64,000 bases of DNA from Salinibacterium sp. GTDB lineage: Bacteria; Actinomycetota; Actinomycetes; Actinomycetales; Microbacteriaceae. The position numbers and the translations under genes are program-made. The stretch lies in contig JADGNA010000008.1 in NCBI GenBank assembly GCA_015234465.1, positions 620,001 to 684,000 of the forward strand, in the 5' to 3' direction. Shown piece by piece: positions 35,504-43,848 of the stretch. Numbering within the stretch: the stretch's first letter is position 1; the number at the start of each line of letters is the position of its first letter. The notes below the pieces were generated by a model, which saw only the letters and a list, made by a program, of their open reading frames with translations, ran no database searches and had not been told where the DNA came from.

Positions 35504-36334
35504 TCAGGCGCGGGGCTGGCGGCCCTTGAACTCGTCCATCGAGCGGTAGACGCCGAACCAGCGCCCACCGACGACGTCCCAGGCCCGGGTCGGCAGCACG
35601 CCGCGCATGACCTTCGACAGGTTGACCGACCAGGGCAGCAGCAGCATGGGCCGCCCCGCGAGCATCGCCCGCCAGGCGCGACGCACCGCATAGTCGGGGT
35701 CCATGAGCGGCGTCAGCACGGGTCCTCGCGCACCCTCGAACATGCCCGTGCGGATGTAGCTGGGCGCGAAGGTCGTCACCCTGATGTGACCGTGCCCCGC
35801 CTTCTCGAGCTCGAGTCGCAGCGAGTCGCTCCACCCGATGGCGGCCCATTTCGACGCCGCATAGACGGCCATGCGCGGGTTCGAGAGCGTGCCGGCCGCC
35901 GAGGTGACATTGAGGATGCGGCACTCCTCGCCCGAGGCGATCATGGCCGGCAGGAACTCGCGCGCGATGTGCATGGGTGCGAGCGCGTTGATGCGCATTG
36001 TGAACTCGGTGTCTCGCTCGGAGTCCTGCTCCCAGAACCACGCGCTGCGCACGACGCCGGCGTTGTTGATGAGCACGTTCGGCACGCCCAGCTCCCCGAT
36101 GACGCGGGCGGCGGCATCCCGAATCTGGTCAAGCGACGCCACGTCGACCACGGAGCTGTGCGCGACGACCCCGGATGCCTCCACCTCGGCCTTCACCGCG
36201 GCCAGGCCGTCTGCGCTGATATCCCACAGCGCCAGCGCAGCCGCCCCTTCGCGCGCCGCCCGCAACGCGTACAGCCGCCCCATGCCCATCGCCGCCCCCG
36301 TGACGAGCACGACCTTGCCTTTGACGCTCTTCAT
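35504..36334 (-). CDS. SDR family oxidoreductase
   Basis: This 276-residue classical short-chain dehydrogenase has the coenzyme motif VLVTGAAMGMGR (about 9-20), NNAG in VLINNAGVV, the catalytic Ser in NVTSAAG and the YxxxK motif YAASKWA. The C-terminal extension (LPWSVNLSKVMRGVLPTRAWDVVGG) resembles membrane-associated SDRs acting on lipids or sterols, but the substrate is not readable. It is convergent with the NAD(P)H-binding protein gene. Confidence 0.88.
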   Translation of the reverse strand: MKSVKGKVVLVTGAAMGMGRLYALRAAREGAAALALWDISADGLAAVKAEVEASGVVAHSSVVDVASLDQIRDAAARVIGELGVPNVLINNAGVVRSAWFWEQDSERDTEFTMRINALAPMHIAREFLPAMIASGEECRILNVTSAAGTLSNPRMAVYAASKWAAIGWSDSLRLELEKAGHGHIRVTTFAPSYIRTGMFEGARGPVLTPLMDPDYAVRRAWRAMLAGRPMLLLPWSVNLSKVMRGVLPTRAWDVVGGRWFGVYRSMDEFKGRQPRA

Positions 36335-36449
36335 GAGCCGAAACTACCGTGCGGCGCTCCCAGACGCGCGACGGGCACGGACTCGAAGTGCACGGGATAT
36401 TAACTCCGCGCGAACGCTCCGTCAACCCCTTCCGCCGAAGCGTCCAGTC

Positions 36450-36470
36450 AGCCCTAATTGGGGGGTAGAC
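36450..36470 (+). promoter_or_regulatory. Shared upstream element of the first sigma-factor operon
   Basis: The sequence gccctaattggggggtagac (36451-36470) closely matches 38235-38254 upstream of the second sigma operon. Both have CCC, an AT-rich core, GGGG and TAGAC, and both end 45-46 nt before the first start codon. It may be a promoter (GGGTA resembles the -10 of SigB/SigF-type promoters) or an operator. Confidence 0.5.
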
Positions 36471-36516
36471 ACTTTGGTCTCGATGCCTGCTTCACAGAAG
36501 AGATAAGGACAGGCTC

Positions 36517-36807
36517 ATGGGTACAACCTCGAAACACACGCGGCACCAGCACGCGACGCTGCAGGGGCCGTCAGGCGCCGTGACTGTTGGACACGTCGTG
36601 GCGCATCCCATCGGGGAGGGGATCTGGAGGGTGCGTGACCGCAACGTCGCAGCGCACGACGCCCTCTGCGTGCTGGGGATCATCGAGGCGAAGGACGAAG
36701 GCTTCGTGACGCTGATCATCGGCGACGCTCGCAACCGCAAGACCTGCGCGAGCTTCGATGCCGCCCTGAATGAGTTCGTCTCGCGCGATGCGGCCGGGAC
36801 CGCCTGA
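36517..36807 (+). CDS. Hypothetical protein coupled to sigma factor 1
   Basis: This 96-residue soluble protein is preceded by a taagga site. Its stop and the sigma-factor start share a base (TGATG at 36805-36809), so the sigma factor is translated by coupling. The middle part reads as a small beta domain (VGHVVAHPIGEGIWRVRDRNVAAHDALCVLGIIEAKDEG). No family is recognised. Position suggests it either regulates the sigma factor or only sets its translation rate. Confidence 0.65.
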   Translation: MGTTSKHTRHQHATLQGPSGAVTVGHVVAHPIGEGIWRVRDRNVAAHDALCVLGIIEAKDEGFVTLIIGDARNRKTCASFDAALNEFVSRDAAGTA

Positions 36808-37730
36808 TGTCCATCGAGAGACTCGGCCCCTCGGGGGTGTCCCCCGACATGCTCGGGGCATACCTGCGCAGCATCGGGCAAGTGCCCCTCCTCAGCGCCG
36901 ACGATGAAGTCGAACTCGCCAAGAAGATCGAGGTCGGCCTGGTTGCGCGACACCAGCTCGAGCAGGAGCCTGATTCGCCTGACGCATCGCTGCTGCGCCA
37001 ACTGGTGCGGGAGGGTGAGCGCGCGCATGACCTCTTCATCCGCGCGAACTTGAGGCTCGTCGTCAGCGTCGCCAAACGGTACGCGGGGTCAGGCCTCCCC
37101 CTCATGGATGTCATCCAGGAGGGGAACATCGGGCTCGACCGTGCCGTCAAGAAGTTCGACTACACGAAGGGCTTCAAGTTCTCCACCTACGCCATCTGGT
37201 GGATCAGGCAGTCGATCACCCGCGCTCTCGCCGACTCATCGCGCATGATCCGTGTTCCCGCGCGGGTTGCGGAAGGGGTGGGGGCGGTACGGCGCCAGAT
37301 GCGCGACATGGAGGGTCGACTCGGCCGGCGTCCGACGATGGAGGAGGTCGCCGCCGCGACCGGCCACACGGTCGAGAAGGTGCGCGAGTACCTCGACCTC
37401 GACCGCCAACCGGTCTCGCTCGACCTGCCGATCGGCGACGACGACGGGGCGATACTGGGTGACCTCCTGGAGGACGAGCGGGATGCTGAGGTCGTCGACA
37501 TCGTGAGCGGGCGCATCCGCACGAAGGTGGTTCACGAGTTCATCGGCGAACTCCCGCTGCGGGATGCCAGCGTGCTGCGCCGACGCTTCGGGCTCGACGG
37601 CAACGACCCCGTGACCCTCGAGCAGTTGAGCGCCGAGATCGGCATCTCCCGCGAGCGCGTGCGGCAGATCGAGCAGCGGGCCCTGCGTTCCCTGCGGGCC
37701 CGGCGGTATCGCGACCGCCTCGAAGACTGA
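36807..37730 (+). CDS. RpoD-like group 2 sigma factor (copy 1)
   Basis: This 307-residue sigma-70 factor has a short region 1.2 (MLGAYLRSIGQVPLLSADDEVELAKKIE), a full region 2 (LIRANLRLVVSVAKRY-like, then DVIQEGNIGLDRAVKKFDYTKGFKFSTYAIWWIRQSITRA), region 3, and region 4 with a helix-turn-helix (TLEQLSAEIGISRERVRQIEQRALRSLR). It lacks the long region 1.1 of the principal factor, so it is a group 2, non-essential type. Region 2 is close to that of the factor at 38343. It would recognise promoters similar to the housekeeping type under stress or stationary conditions. Confidence 0.92.
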   Translation: MSIERLGPSGVSPDMLGAYLRSIGQVPLLSADDEVELAKKIEVGLVARHQLEQEPDSPDASLLRQLVREGERAHDLFIRANLRLVVSVAKRYAGSGLPLMDVIQEGNIGLDRAVKKFDYTKGFKFSTYAIWWIRQSITRALADSSRMIRVPARVAEGVGAVRRQMRDMEGRLGRRPTMEEVAAATGHTVEKVREYLDLDRQPVSLDLPIGDDDGAILGDLLEDERDAEVVDIVSGRIRTKVVHEFIGELPLRDASVLRRRFGLDGNDPVTLEQLSAEIGISRERVRQIEQRALRSLRARRYRDRLED

Positions 37731-37810
37731 ACCCTGTGAGTGTGGGCGGTGACGGCCGAAACCTGACCCCGGAGCACTACCCTCGGCGGCAACAGAGATG
37801 AGGCAGTGCC

Positions 37811-38152
37811 ATGGGATTCATAATGTATGACGGAACGTCCGTGCAGTTCGATGATCGGCTGCTCGCGCATCTGCAGATCGTGATGGTGCAGAAGCTGATG
37901 AAGCAGGAGTCCTTCCTGGTCTCCTGGAAGGACGGACCCAGCCTTGGCGACGGCCACGGTTCCATCTGGATGTCACCGAACACCCCGATTTATTTCAAGT
38001 TCCTCGGTTCGAGGACGCCCGAGATCAATCAGGATTGGCTTTTGCAGCTCGGCCACTCGGCCGATAGCTCCCAAGGGCTCATCGTGACCGACGAGGACGG
38101 AGCCCTCGCGGTCAGCGGCGCGAGCCAGGGCAAGTTTCCCGGAACGATCTAG
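37811..38152 (+). CDS. DUF7882 family small protein
   Basis: This 113-residue soluble protein begins MGFIMYDGTSVQFDDRLLAHLQ and continues with KQESFLVSWKD, GSIWMSPNTPIYFKFLGSRTPEIN. This is the pattern of a small Microbacteriaceae family, often mislabelled ATP-dependent DNA ligase, that has no ligase motif. Function is unknown; members are usually multicopy. It lies alone between the two sigma-factor operons. Confidence 0.75.
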   Translation: MGFIMYDGTSVQFDDRLLAHLQIVMVQKLMKQESFLVSWKDGPSLGDGHGSIWMSPNTPIYFKFLGSRTPEINQDWLLQLGHSADSSQGLIVTDEDGALAVSGASQGKFPGTI

Positions 38153-38234
38153 CGCGGCCAGATGAGTGGAGGGATGCCTCCTCGCGGTATATCCGAGCAC
38201 CTGTTACGAAGTGCTTGACACGCATGCGGACGAT

Positions 38235-38254
38235 AGCCCCAAATAGGGGTAGAC
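38235..38254 (+). promoter_or_regulatory. Shared upstream element of the second sigma-factor operon
   Basis: The sequence gccccaaataggggtagac (38236-38254) is the partner of 36450-36470. It ends 45 nt before the ATG of the leader frame at 38300. A ttgaca at 38215-38220 lies upstream but at non-standard spacing. The inner part cccc-aaata-gggg is palindromic. Confidence 0.5.
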
Positions 38255-38299
38255 GAATCATTCTGGACGGGGATCGGGCCCCAGACGGAAGGGAGAGAC

Positions 38300-38356
38300 A
38301 TGAACATCGTCGTTCCAATCGCCTCTCTGCACAGGGTCTGCCGTGTCGAGCGTTGA
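38300..38356 (+). CDS. 18-residue leader peptide overlapping sigma factor 2
   Basis: An ATG preceded by aagggag opens an 18-codon frame encoding MNIVVPIASLHRVCRVER that stops at 38356, 14 bp inside the sigma-factor gene. The sigma GTG at 38343 has no good ribosome site of its own, so reinitiation after this leader is the likely route. The layout parallels the 96-codon gene in front of sigma factor 1. Confidence 0.5.
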   Translation: MNIVVPIASLHRVCRVER

Positions 38357-39269
38357 GGCGCTCGGCGCCGCCGGAGCCCCGCACGACATCGTCGGCGAAT
38401 ACCTTCGCCATATCGGCGAGATCCCTCTCCTCACGGCGGAGGAGGAGGTCGAGCTGGCGCGCAGCATCGAGGTCGGTCTCATCGCACGCGAGCGACTCCA
38501 GACGGGATTCGATCCCGATGACGAGCGCCACCTGCGCCAGCTCATGCACGAGGGCGAGCGCGCGCACGACCGATTCATCCGGGCCAACCTGCGCCTCGTC
38601 GTGAGCGTCGCCAAGCGCTACTCGGGCCTTGGCCTGCCGCTCATCGACCTCATCCAGGACGGCAACCTCGGGCTCGACCGTGCGGTCAAGAAGTACGACT
38701 ACACGAAGGGCTTCAAGTTCTCGACCTACGCGACCTGGTGGATCCGCCAGTCGATCACGCGCTCCCTCGGCGAGTCGGGGCGGATGATCCGGGTGCCCGC
38801 CCGCGTCGCCGAAAGTGTCGGCACGGTTCGTCGGCACCACCGCGAGCTGGAGGGCCTGCTCGGTCGGCGCCCCACCCCGCAGGAGGTGGCGCTCGCGAGT
38901 GGCCACCCGGTCGAGAAGGTGCGCCAGTACCTCGAGCTCGACCAGCAGCCCATCTCGCTCGAACTGCCGCTCGGCGACGGTGACGGCGCCCTGCTTGGTG
39001 ACCTGTTGGAAGACGACCAGGATGCCGATGTCATCGACATCGTCAGCGGCAGGCTGCGCCATGCGGCGCTTCGCTCGTGCCTCTCCGAGCTCCCCCAGCG
39101 CGACGCCGATGTGCTGCGCCGCCGCTTCGGTCTCGACGGCAGGGAACCGCGCACGCTCGACGAGTTGAGCGAGGAGTTCGGCGTCTCACGCGAGCGCGTG
39201 CGTCAGATCGAACAGCGGGCGCTTCGTGCCCTGCGTGGGCGCAAGTTCAAGAACCTGCTCGACGACTGA
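38343..39269 (+). CDS. RpoD-like group 2 sigma factor (copy 2)
   Basis: This 308-residue paralog of the factor at 36807 shares its architecture and much of its sequence (region 2: LIQDGNLGLDRAVKKYDYTKGFKFSTYATWWIRQSITRS; region 4: TLDELSEEFGVSRERVRQIEQRALRALR). Region 1.1 is absent. The start is the GTG at 38343 (MSSVEALGAAGAPHDIVGEYLRHIG), inside a short leader frame. The tandem copies probably arose by duplication and may differ in trigger rather than promoter choice, because regions 2.4 and 4.2 are very similar. Confidence 0.92.
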   Translation: MSSVEALGAAGAPHDIVGEYLRHIGEIPLLTAEEEVELARSIEVGLIARERLQTGFDPDDERHLRQLMHEGERAHDRFIRANLRLVVSVAKRYSGLGLPLIDLIQDGNLGLDRAVKKYDYTKGFKFSTYATWWIRQSITRSLGESGRMIRVPARVAESVGTVRRHHRELEGLLGRRPTPQEVALASGHPVEKVRQYLELDQQPISLELPLGDGDGALLGDLLEDDQDADVIDIVSGRLRHAALRSCLSELPQRDADVLRRRFGLDGREPRTLDELSEEFGVSRERVRQIEQRALRALRGRKFKNLLDD

Positions 39270-39277
39270 ACCCTGGC

Positions 39278-39514
39278 TCAGGCGGGGCAGTTGAGCTGCG
39301 TCGGCGTCGTGGCGTCGCCGCGACGGATGTCGTGTGCCGCCATGAGCTTGCCGCAGACGGGGCACACGGGGTCAGCCGGGGCGACGTAGGGCTCCTCGGG
39401 GCGACCGATGCCAACCTGCGCGGGCCCCGTGAAGGTGTAGACGACACGGTTGACACGGTTCCAGAAGCCCTTCTTGCCTTTGAAGGGGTTCTCGAGGCTG
39501 GTCCGCGTGTGCAT
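39278..39514 (-). CDS. Hypothetical small zinc-binding protein
   Basis: This 78-residue protein has a basic N-terminus (ENPFKGKKGFWNRVNRVVYTFTGPAQVG) and a C-terminal possible zinc site (DPVCPVCGKLMAAHDIRRG ... LNCPA). No enzyme motif is seen. It is convergent with sigma factor 2, stop to stop within 8 bp. Confidence 0.65.
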   Translation of the reverse strand: MHTRTSLENPFKGKKGFWNRVNRVVYTFTGPAQVGIGRPEEPYVAPADPVCPVCGKLMAAHDIRRGDATTPTQLNCPA

Positions 39515-39593
39515 GCATCCATTGTCCCACTCCCGCCGCGCGAAGTCAGATCGGCCGCGTCAGGCTGGGGCGAGCGGATGCCCGTGCCTTGCG

Positions 39594-40148
39594 CTACTCG
39601 ACGTACGGCGTGACCGGACCTGTCAGCACCCGCCATACCCAGTCGCTCGCGGTCCCTGCGGGCGGCAGCGGGTCTCGCGCGAGCCACGCCTCGATGACCC
39701 CGAGCGCGGAGCCCGTGATGCCGGCCGCGACGACATCGAGGGGCATGCCGGCGTAGCCGGGCGCGCCCACGTCGGTGATGGCATCCAGCACGATGGCGTG
39801 GATGCGTTCCCTCAGCCGGGCGGCCACGGTGGTCGATCCGCTCAGCACGCGGCGGTAGAGGTCGGCGTTCTCCTCGAGGTGCCGCAGGTAGTCGAGCAGT
39901 GCCGTGGGGGCTTCGTGGAGGGGTTCCTCGATCTTGGGGAGCCGCGCGCCGGCATCCCCCGTGGCCGTGTCGATCGCGTCGGCGAGCAGCGTCTCCTTGT
40001 CGGAGTAGTGCTGGTAGAAGGTGCTCCGGTTGACGTTGGCGCGCGTGACGATGTCACTCACGGTGATGGAGTCGAGCGGACGCTCGCGAGCGAGCGCGAG
40101 CAGGGCATCCTGCAGGCTACGCAGGGTGCGCTCAGATCGGACGTCCAT
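39594..40148 (-). CDS. TetR/AcrR family transcriptional regulator
   Basis: This 184-residue repressor has an N-terminal helix-turn-helix (ITVSDIVTRANVNRSTFYQHYSDKETLLADAI, about 25-56) and a helical ligand-binding domain. It is divergent from the MMPL transporter gene, with a perfect 16-bp palindrome (40199-40214) between them as likely operator. It probably represses the transporter and itself until a substrate or drug binds. The ligand is unknown. Confidence 0.9.
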   Translation of the reverse strand: MDVRSERTLRSLQDALLALARERPLDSITVSDIVTRANVNRSTFYQHYSDKETLLADAIDTATGDAGARLPKIEEPLHEAPTALLDYLRHLEENADLYRRVLSGSTTVAARLRERIHAIVLDAITDVGAPGYAGMPLDVVAAGITGSALGVIEAWLARDPLPPAGTASDWVWRVLTGPVTPYVE

Positions 40149-40198
40149 GCTGGGATTCTCGCACCTTGCCGAGCGTTTGCCCTAAGTTCTCCGCCAGC

Positions 40199-40214
40199 TG
40201 TCGGATATCCGACA
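40199..40214. promoter_or_regulatory. Predicted TetR operator
   Basis: The perfect palindrome tgtcggatatccgaca sits in the intergenic region between the TetR gene and the MMPL gene. A half-site cctgtcg follows at once. Size and symmetry fit a TetR dimer site. Confidence 0.65.
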
Positions 40215-40282
40215 CCTGTCGTTTAGGCTGGTCGACGGCCCGACGTCGTGCCGTCATCCACTGACCATCGAAAGGCACACTC

Positions 40283-42799
40283 ATGGCCAACCTGCTCTAC
40301 CGGCTCGGGCACCTTGCAAGCCGCCGCTCGTGGACCTTCATCGTGTCGTGGCTCGCCGTGCTCGCGATCGCGGGCGGCTCGTTCCTGGCCTTCGGCGGCA
40401 CACTCACCTCGAGCCTCAGCATCCCCGGCACCGAGACGGAGCGGGTGACGGAGCAGCTCAACGAGCGGCTCGAGGGCGTCGGCGGGGCAAGTGCCACGGT
40501 CGTCTTCCAGTCCGAGGAGGGCGAGGCCCTCACCGAGACGCAGCGCGAGGAGATCAGTGCGCTGCTCGCGGATGTCGCAGACATCGACGGCGTGGATGCC
40601 ACGGTCGACCCCTTCCAGACCGAGGAGCAGCGCACCGCACAGGATGAGGAGCTCGAGGCTGGCCTCGCGCAGATCGAGGCAGCGGAGCAGCAGCTTGAGT
40701 CGGCACAGGCGCAGCTCGAGGCGGGGCAGCAGCAGCTCGACGCAGGCCAGGCACAGCTCGACGCCGCCATCGCGCAGGCGCAGGCCGGCGGGCTCTACGA
40801 GATGGCGAAGCCGCAGTTCGACGCGCAGCAGGCCGCCATTGACGCGCAACAGCAGGTCATCGACGAGGGCCAGGCGGAGATCGACGCCGGTCGCACCGAG
40901 ATCGAGTCGGGTCGCGAGGAGGCCGAGGTCGGCCAGCGACTCCTGGAATACGCCTCCGGCTTCGGCACGATCTCAGACGACGAGGCGACCGTGATCGGCG
41001 TCATCCAGTTCGAGTCCGACCTCTTCGGCCTCAGTGACGAGCTCAAGGCCGATGTCGCCAGCGCCCTCGAGGACGCCGCCATCGAGGGTGTGCAGGTCGA
41101 CTACTCGTCCACGATCGCAACCTCGATCGAGGGCCTGCTCGGACCGGGCGAGATCATCGGCGTCATGATCGCCGCGATCGTGCTGCTCATCATGCTGCGG
41201 TCGATCATCCCTGCGATGCTCCCCCTCATCTCGTCGATCATCGGCGTCGGCGTGGGGGTCGCGGGCTCGCTCGCCTTCTCGAGCGTCACCGACATGACCT
41301 CGGTCACGCCCGTGCTCGGAGTCATGCTCGGCCTCGCCGTCGGCATCGACTACTCACTCTTCATCATCAACCGCCACCGCGGCCAGGTGCGCTCGGGCAT
41401 GAACGTGCGCGAGTCGATCGGGCTCGCGAACGGCACCTCGGGCAACGCGGTCGTCTTCGCCGGTGCGACCGTCATCATCGCGCTGCTCGCGCTCAACGTG
41501 ACGGGCATCCCGTTCCTCGGCGTCATGGGAACGGTCGCGGCCGTCTGCGTGCTCATCGCCGTGCTGGTCGCCGTGAGCCTCACGCCCGCACTGCTCGGCC
41601 TCGCCGGGGAGAAGGTGCTCAACCGCAAGGAACGCGCCCGCGTCGGCAAGGGCCACAGCGAGAAGCCAGCGCGCACGATGAGCACGCCGGTCGCACTCGC
41701 CGTGACCGCGGCTTCCATCATCGGCCTCCTGGTCATCGCCATCCCGGCCCTGTCGCTGCGGCTCGGCCTGCCCGACGGCGCAAGCGAGCCGGTCGACTCG
41801 ACCCAGTACCGCTCCTACACGGCCATCGCCGAGGAGTTCGGCGCCGGGCAGAGCGGGCCCATCATCGTCACGGCCGAACTCCCGGATGCGGTCGACTCGG
41901 AGGACGAGCTCGCGACACAGGCCGACATCGCTGGCGAGCTCATGGAGCGCGACGACATCGCCGCCGTCGTTCCCGTGGGAGCTTCGGAGGAGCGCGACTA
42001 CTTCGCGTTCCAGGTCATCCCCATCGACGGGCCGTCGAGCGAGACGACCGAGCAGCTCGTGCACGAGCTGCGCGCCGATTCGCCGCTCGACGAGGACATC
42101 GAGGTCGGCGTCGCTGGCCAAGCCAGCGGCAACATCGATGTCTCACAGAAGCTGCAGGACGTGCTGCCCCTCTACCTGGGCGTCGTCGTGGGGCTCTCGC
42201 TGCTCATCATGATCCTGGTGTTCCGCTCCCTGCTCGTGCCGATCATCGCCACCGCCGGCTTCGTGCTGTCGTTCTTCGCGGCCCTCGGCGCCATCACGGC
42301 CGTGTACCAGTGGGGCTGGCTCGCCGACATCTTCCAGGTCGCGAACCCCGGCCCCGTGCTGAGCTTCGCGCCGCTCATCATCATGGGCGTGCTCTTCGGG
42401 CTCGCGATGGACTACCAGCTGTTCCTCGCATCCGGAATGCGTGAGGCCTACGTGCACGGCATGCCGGCGCGGCAGGCAGTCATCGCGGGGCGCCGCAATG
42501 CGCGCGCCGTCATCACGGCTGCCGCGATCATCATGATCGCCGTCTTCGGCGGCTTCATCTTCGCCCACATGACGATGGTTCGTCCGCTCGGCTTCGGCCT
42601 CGCGGTCGGCGTGCTCTTCGATGCCTTCATCGTGCGCCTGCTGCTCGTGCCGGCCCTCATGCACCTTGTCGGCGACAAGGCATGGTGGCTGCCCAAGTGG
42701 CTCGACCGCATCCTGCCGAACGCCGATGTCGAGGGCGCCTCGCTCGAGCGCGAGCATCCAGTGCCGGGCGCACACGAGCCGGCAGCCGTCAGCCGCTAG
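40283..42799 (+). CDS. MMPL family RND transporter
   Basis: This 838-residue inner-membrane transporter has twelve expected helices in two halves. Each half carries the Asp-Tyr pair of the proton relay: D356-Y357 (VGIDYSLFIINRHR) and D710-Y711 (AMDYQLFLASGMRE). The first outer loop holds a coiled coil rich in Gln and Ala (about 120-220, many QLEAGQQQLDAG-type repeats), a feature of MMPL and YhgE-like proteins. It may export lipids or drugs. It is divergent from its likely TetR repressor. Its stop overlaps the convergent diguanylate cyclase stop by 3 bases (ctag). Confidence 0.92.
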   Translation: MANLLYRLGHLASRRSWTFIVSWLAVLAIAGGSFLAFGGTLTSSLSIPGTETERVTEQLNERLEGVGGASATVVFQSEEGEALTETQREEISALLADVADIDGVDATVDPFQTEEQRTAQDEELEAGLAQIEAAEQQLESAQAQLEAGQQQLDAGQAQLDAAIAQAQAGGLYEMAKPQFDAQQAAIDAQQQVIDEGQAEIDAGRTEIESGREEAEVGQRLLEYASGFGTISDDEATVIGVIQFESDLFGLSDELKADVASALEDAAIEGVQVDYSSTIATSIEGLLGPGEIIGVMIAAIVLLIMLRSIIPAMLPLISSIIGVGVGVAGSLAFSSVTDMTSVTPVLGVMLGLAVGIDYSLFIINRHRGQVRSGMNVRESIGLANGTSGNAVVFAGATVIIALLALNVTGIPFLGVMGTVAAVCVLIAVLVAVSLTPALLGLAGEKVLNRKERARVGKGHSEKPARTMSTPVALAVTAASIIGLLVIAIPALSLRLGLPDGASEPVDSTQYRSYTAIAEEFGAGQSGPIIVTAELPDAVDSEDELATQADIAGELMERDDIAAVVPVGASEERDYFAFQVIPIDGPSSETTEQLVHELRADSPLDEDIEVGVAGQASGNIDVSQKLQDVLPLYLGVVVGLSLLIMILVFRSLLVPIIATAGFVLSFFAALGAITAVYQWGWLADIFQVANPGPVLSFAPLIIMGVLFGLAMDYQLFLASGMREAYVHGMPARQAVIAGRRNARAVITAAAIIMIAVFGGFIFAHMTMVRPLGFGLAVGVLFDAFIVRLLLVPALMHLVGDKAWWLPKWLDRILPNADVEGASLEREHPVPGAHEPAAVSR

Positions 42800-43782
42800 G
42801 AGCGGGCGGCGCCCCTCGCGCGCTTCTTCTCCAGCAGGGAGACATCGGCCGCGCGCAGGCACTCATCGAAGTCCGCCCCGTCGGGCCACGGCGCAAGCCC
42901 GTAGGTCCACGGGGCGGGGCTGCGCTCGGCCAGTCGCGTCATGAGCGCCTCCGCGGCATCCGCATCGACCCGGCTGAACACGATGACGAACTCGTCGCCG
43001 CCGAGGCGCACCACGATGTCGTCGCTGCGCAGGCCGGTCACCCAGTGTTCCGCGAGGGCACGCAGCACGCGGTCGCCCTCGGCGTGCCCGAGCTCGTCGT
43101 TGATGCGCTTGAAGTCGTCGATGTCGATGAGGGCGATGCTGCGGTGCAGCACGCGGCGTCCGGATGCCTGGCGCACCTGCGTGAGCGCCTGCAGGCCCCG
43201 GCGGTTCATGACCCCGGTGAGGGGATCGATGAGCGCCTGCTGCTGCAGACCAGCCACAAGCACCTGGAGCACGAAGACGAGGCCCACGATGAGTCCGGCC
43301 GCCATGACCCAGGCGGAGCCGAGCGAGGTCGTGAAACGGTCGTTTGCAAAGATCGCGATCGTGCCTGCGGCGAGCATCGCCGCGAGCATGGCCACGCACA
43401 TGACCCGATCTCCCCAGAATCCCGCATAGACCGCAGCGGTGATCATGCCGAGCATGAGGGAGACGGACCCGGCATCCGTCGGCGAACCATTGATGAGCAG
43501 CCCGGTCATCGCGACGAAGAAGAGCAGCTCGCCCCACAGCACCCACATTGGCGTGCGGTTGCGGAGGATGAGGAGCACGGCGAGCAGGAAGAGTCCGACA
43601 AGTCCCGCGCAGACCTTGAGCGGCACGTTGTGTGCGGAGTGCGCGGGGAAGACGAGGCCGAACACCAGGAGGAGCACACCGGCGCCCAGCACGAGCATCA
43701 TCGACCAGACGGGGCCGGAGAGTCCGAACAGTCGGGCGTTGAGAAGTGGGCGGCTCTGCCCCGGGCGCGACGACTCAATCAC
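42796..43782 (-). CDS. Membrane-bound diguanylate cyclase (GGDEF)
   Basis: This 328-residue protein has six transmembrane helices in the first 180 residues, then a GGDEF domain making cyclic di-GMP from two GTP. The active-site GGDEF is intact (261-265), as is the inhibitory site RSDD (252-255), placed five residues before it, so product feedback is expected. I chose the GTG at 43782 (MIESSRPGQSRPLL). No EAL domain or c-di-GMP effector is nearby. It is divergent from an MFS exporter across 66 bp. Confidence 0.9.
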   Translation of the reverse strand: MIESSRPGQSRPLLNARLFGLSGPVWSMMLVLGAGVLLLVFGLVFPAHSAHNVPLKVCAGLVGLFLLAVLLILRNRTPMWVLWGELLFFVAMTGLLINGSPTDAGSVSLMLGMITAAVYAGFWGDRVMCVAMLAAMLAAGTIAIFANDRFTTSLGSAWVMAAGLIVGLVFVLQVLVAGLQQQALIDPLTGVMNRRGLQALTQVRQASGRRVLHRSIALIDIDDFKRINDELGHAEGDRVLRALAEHWVTGLRSDDIVVRLGGDEFVIVFSRVDADAAEALMTRLAERSPAPWTYGLAPWPDGADFDECLRAADVSLLEKKRARGAARS

Positions 43783-43848
43783 CGGGCAATTGTATGCGCG
43801 CGCATGGGGGCGGTCTTCGGCCGCACACGACAGCGATAGCCTCGAGTG

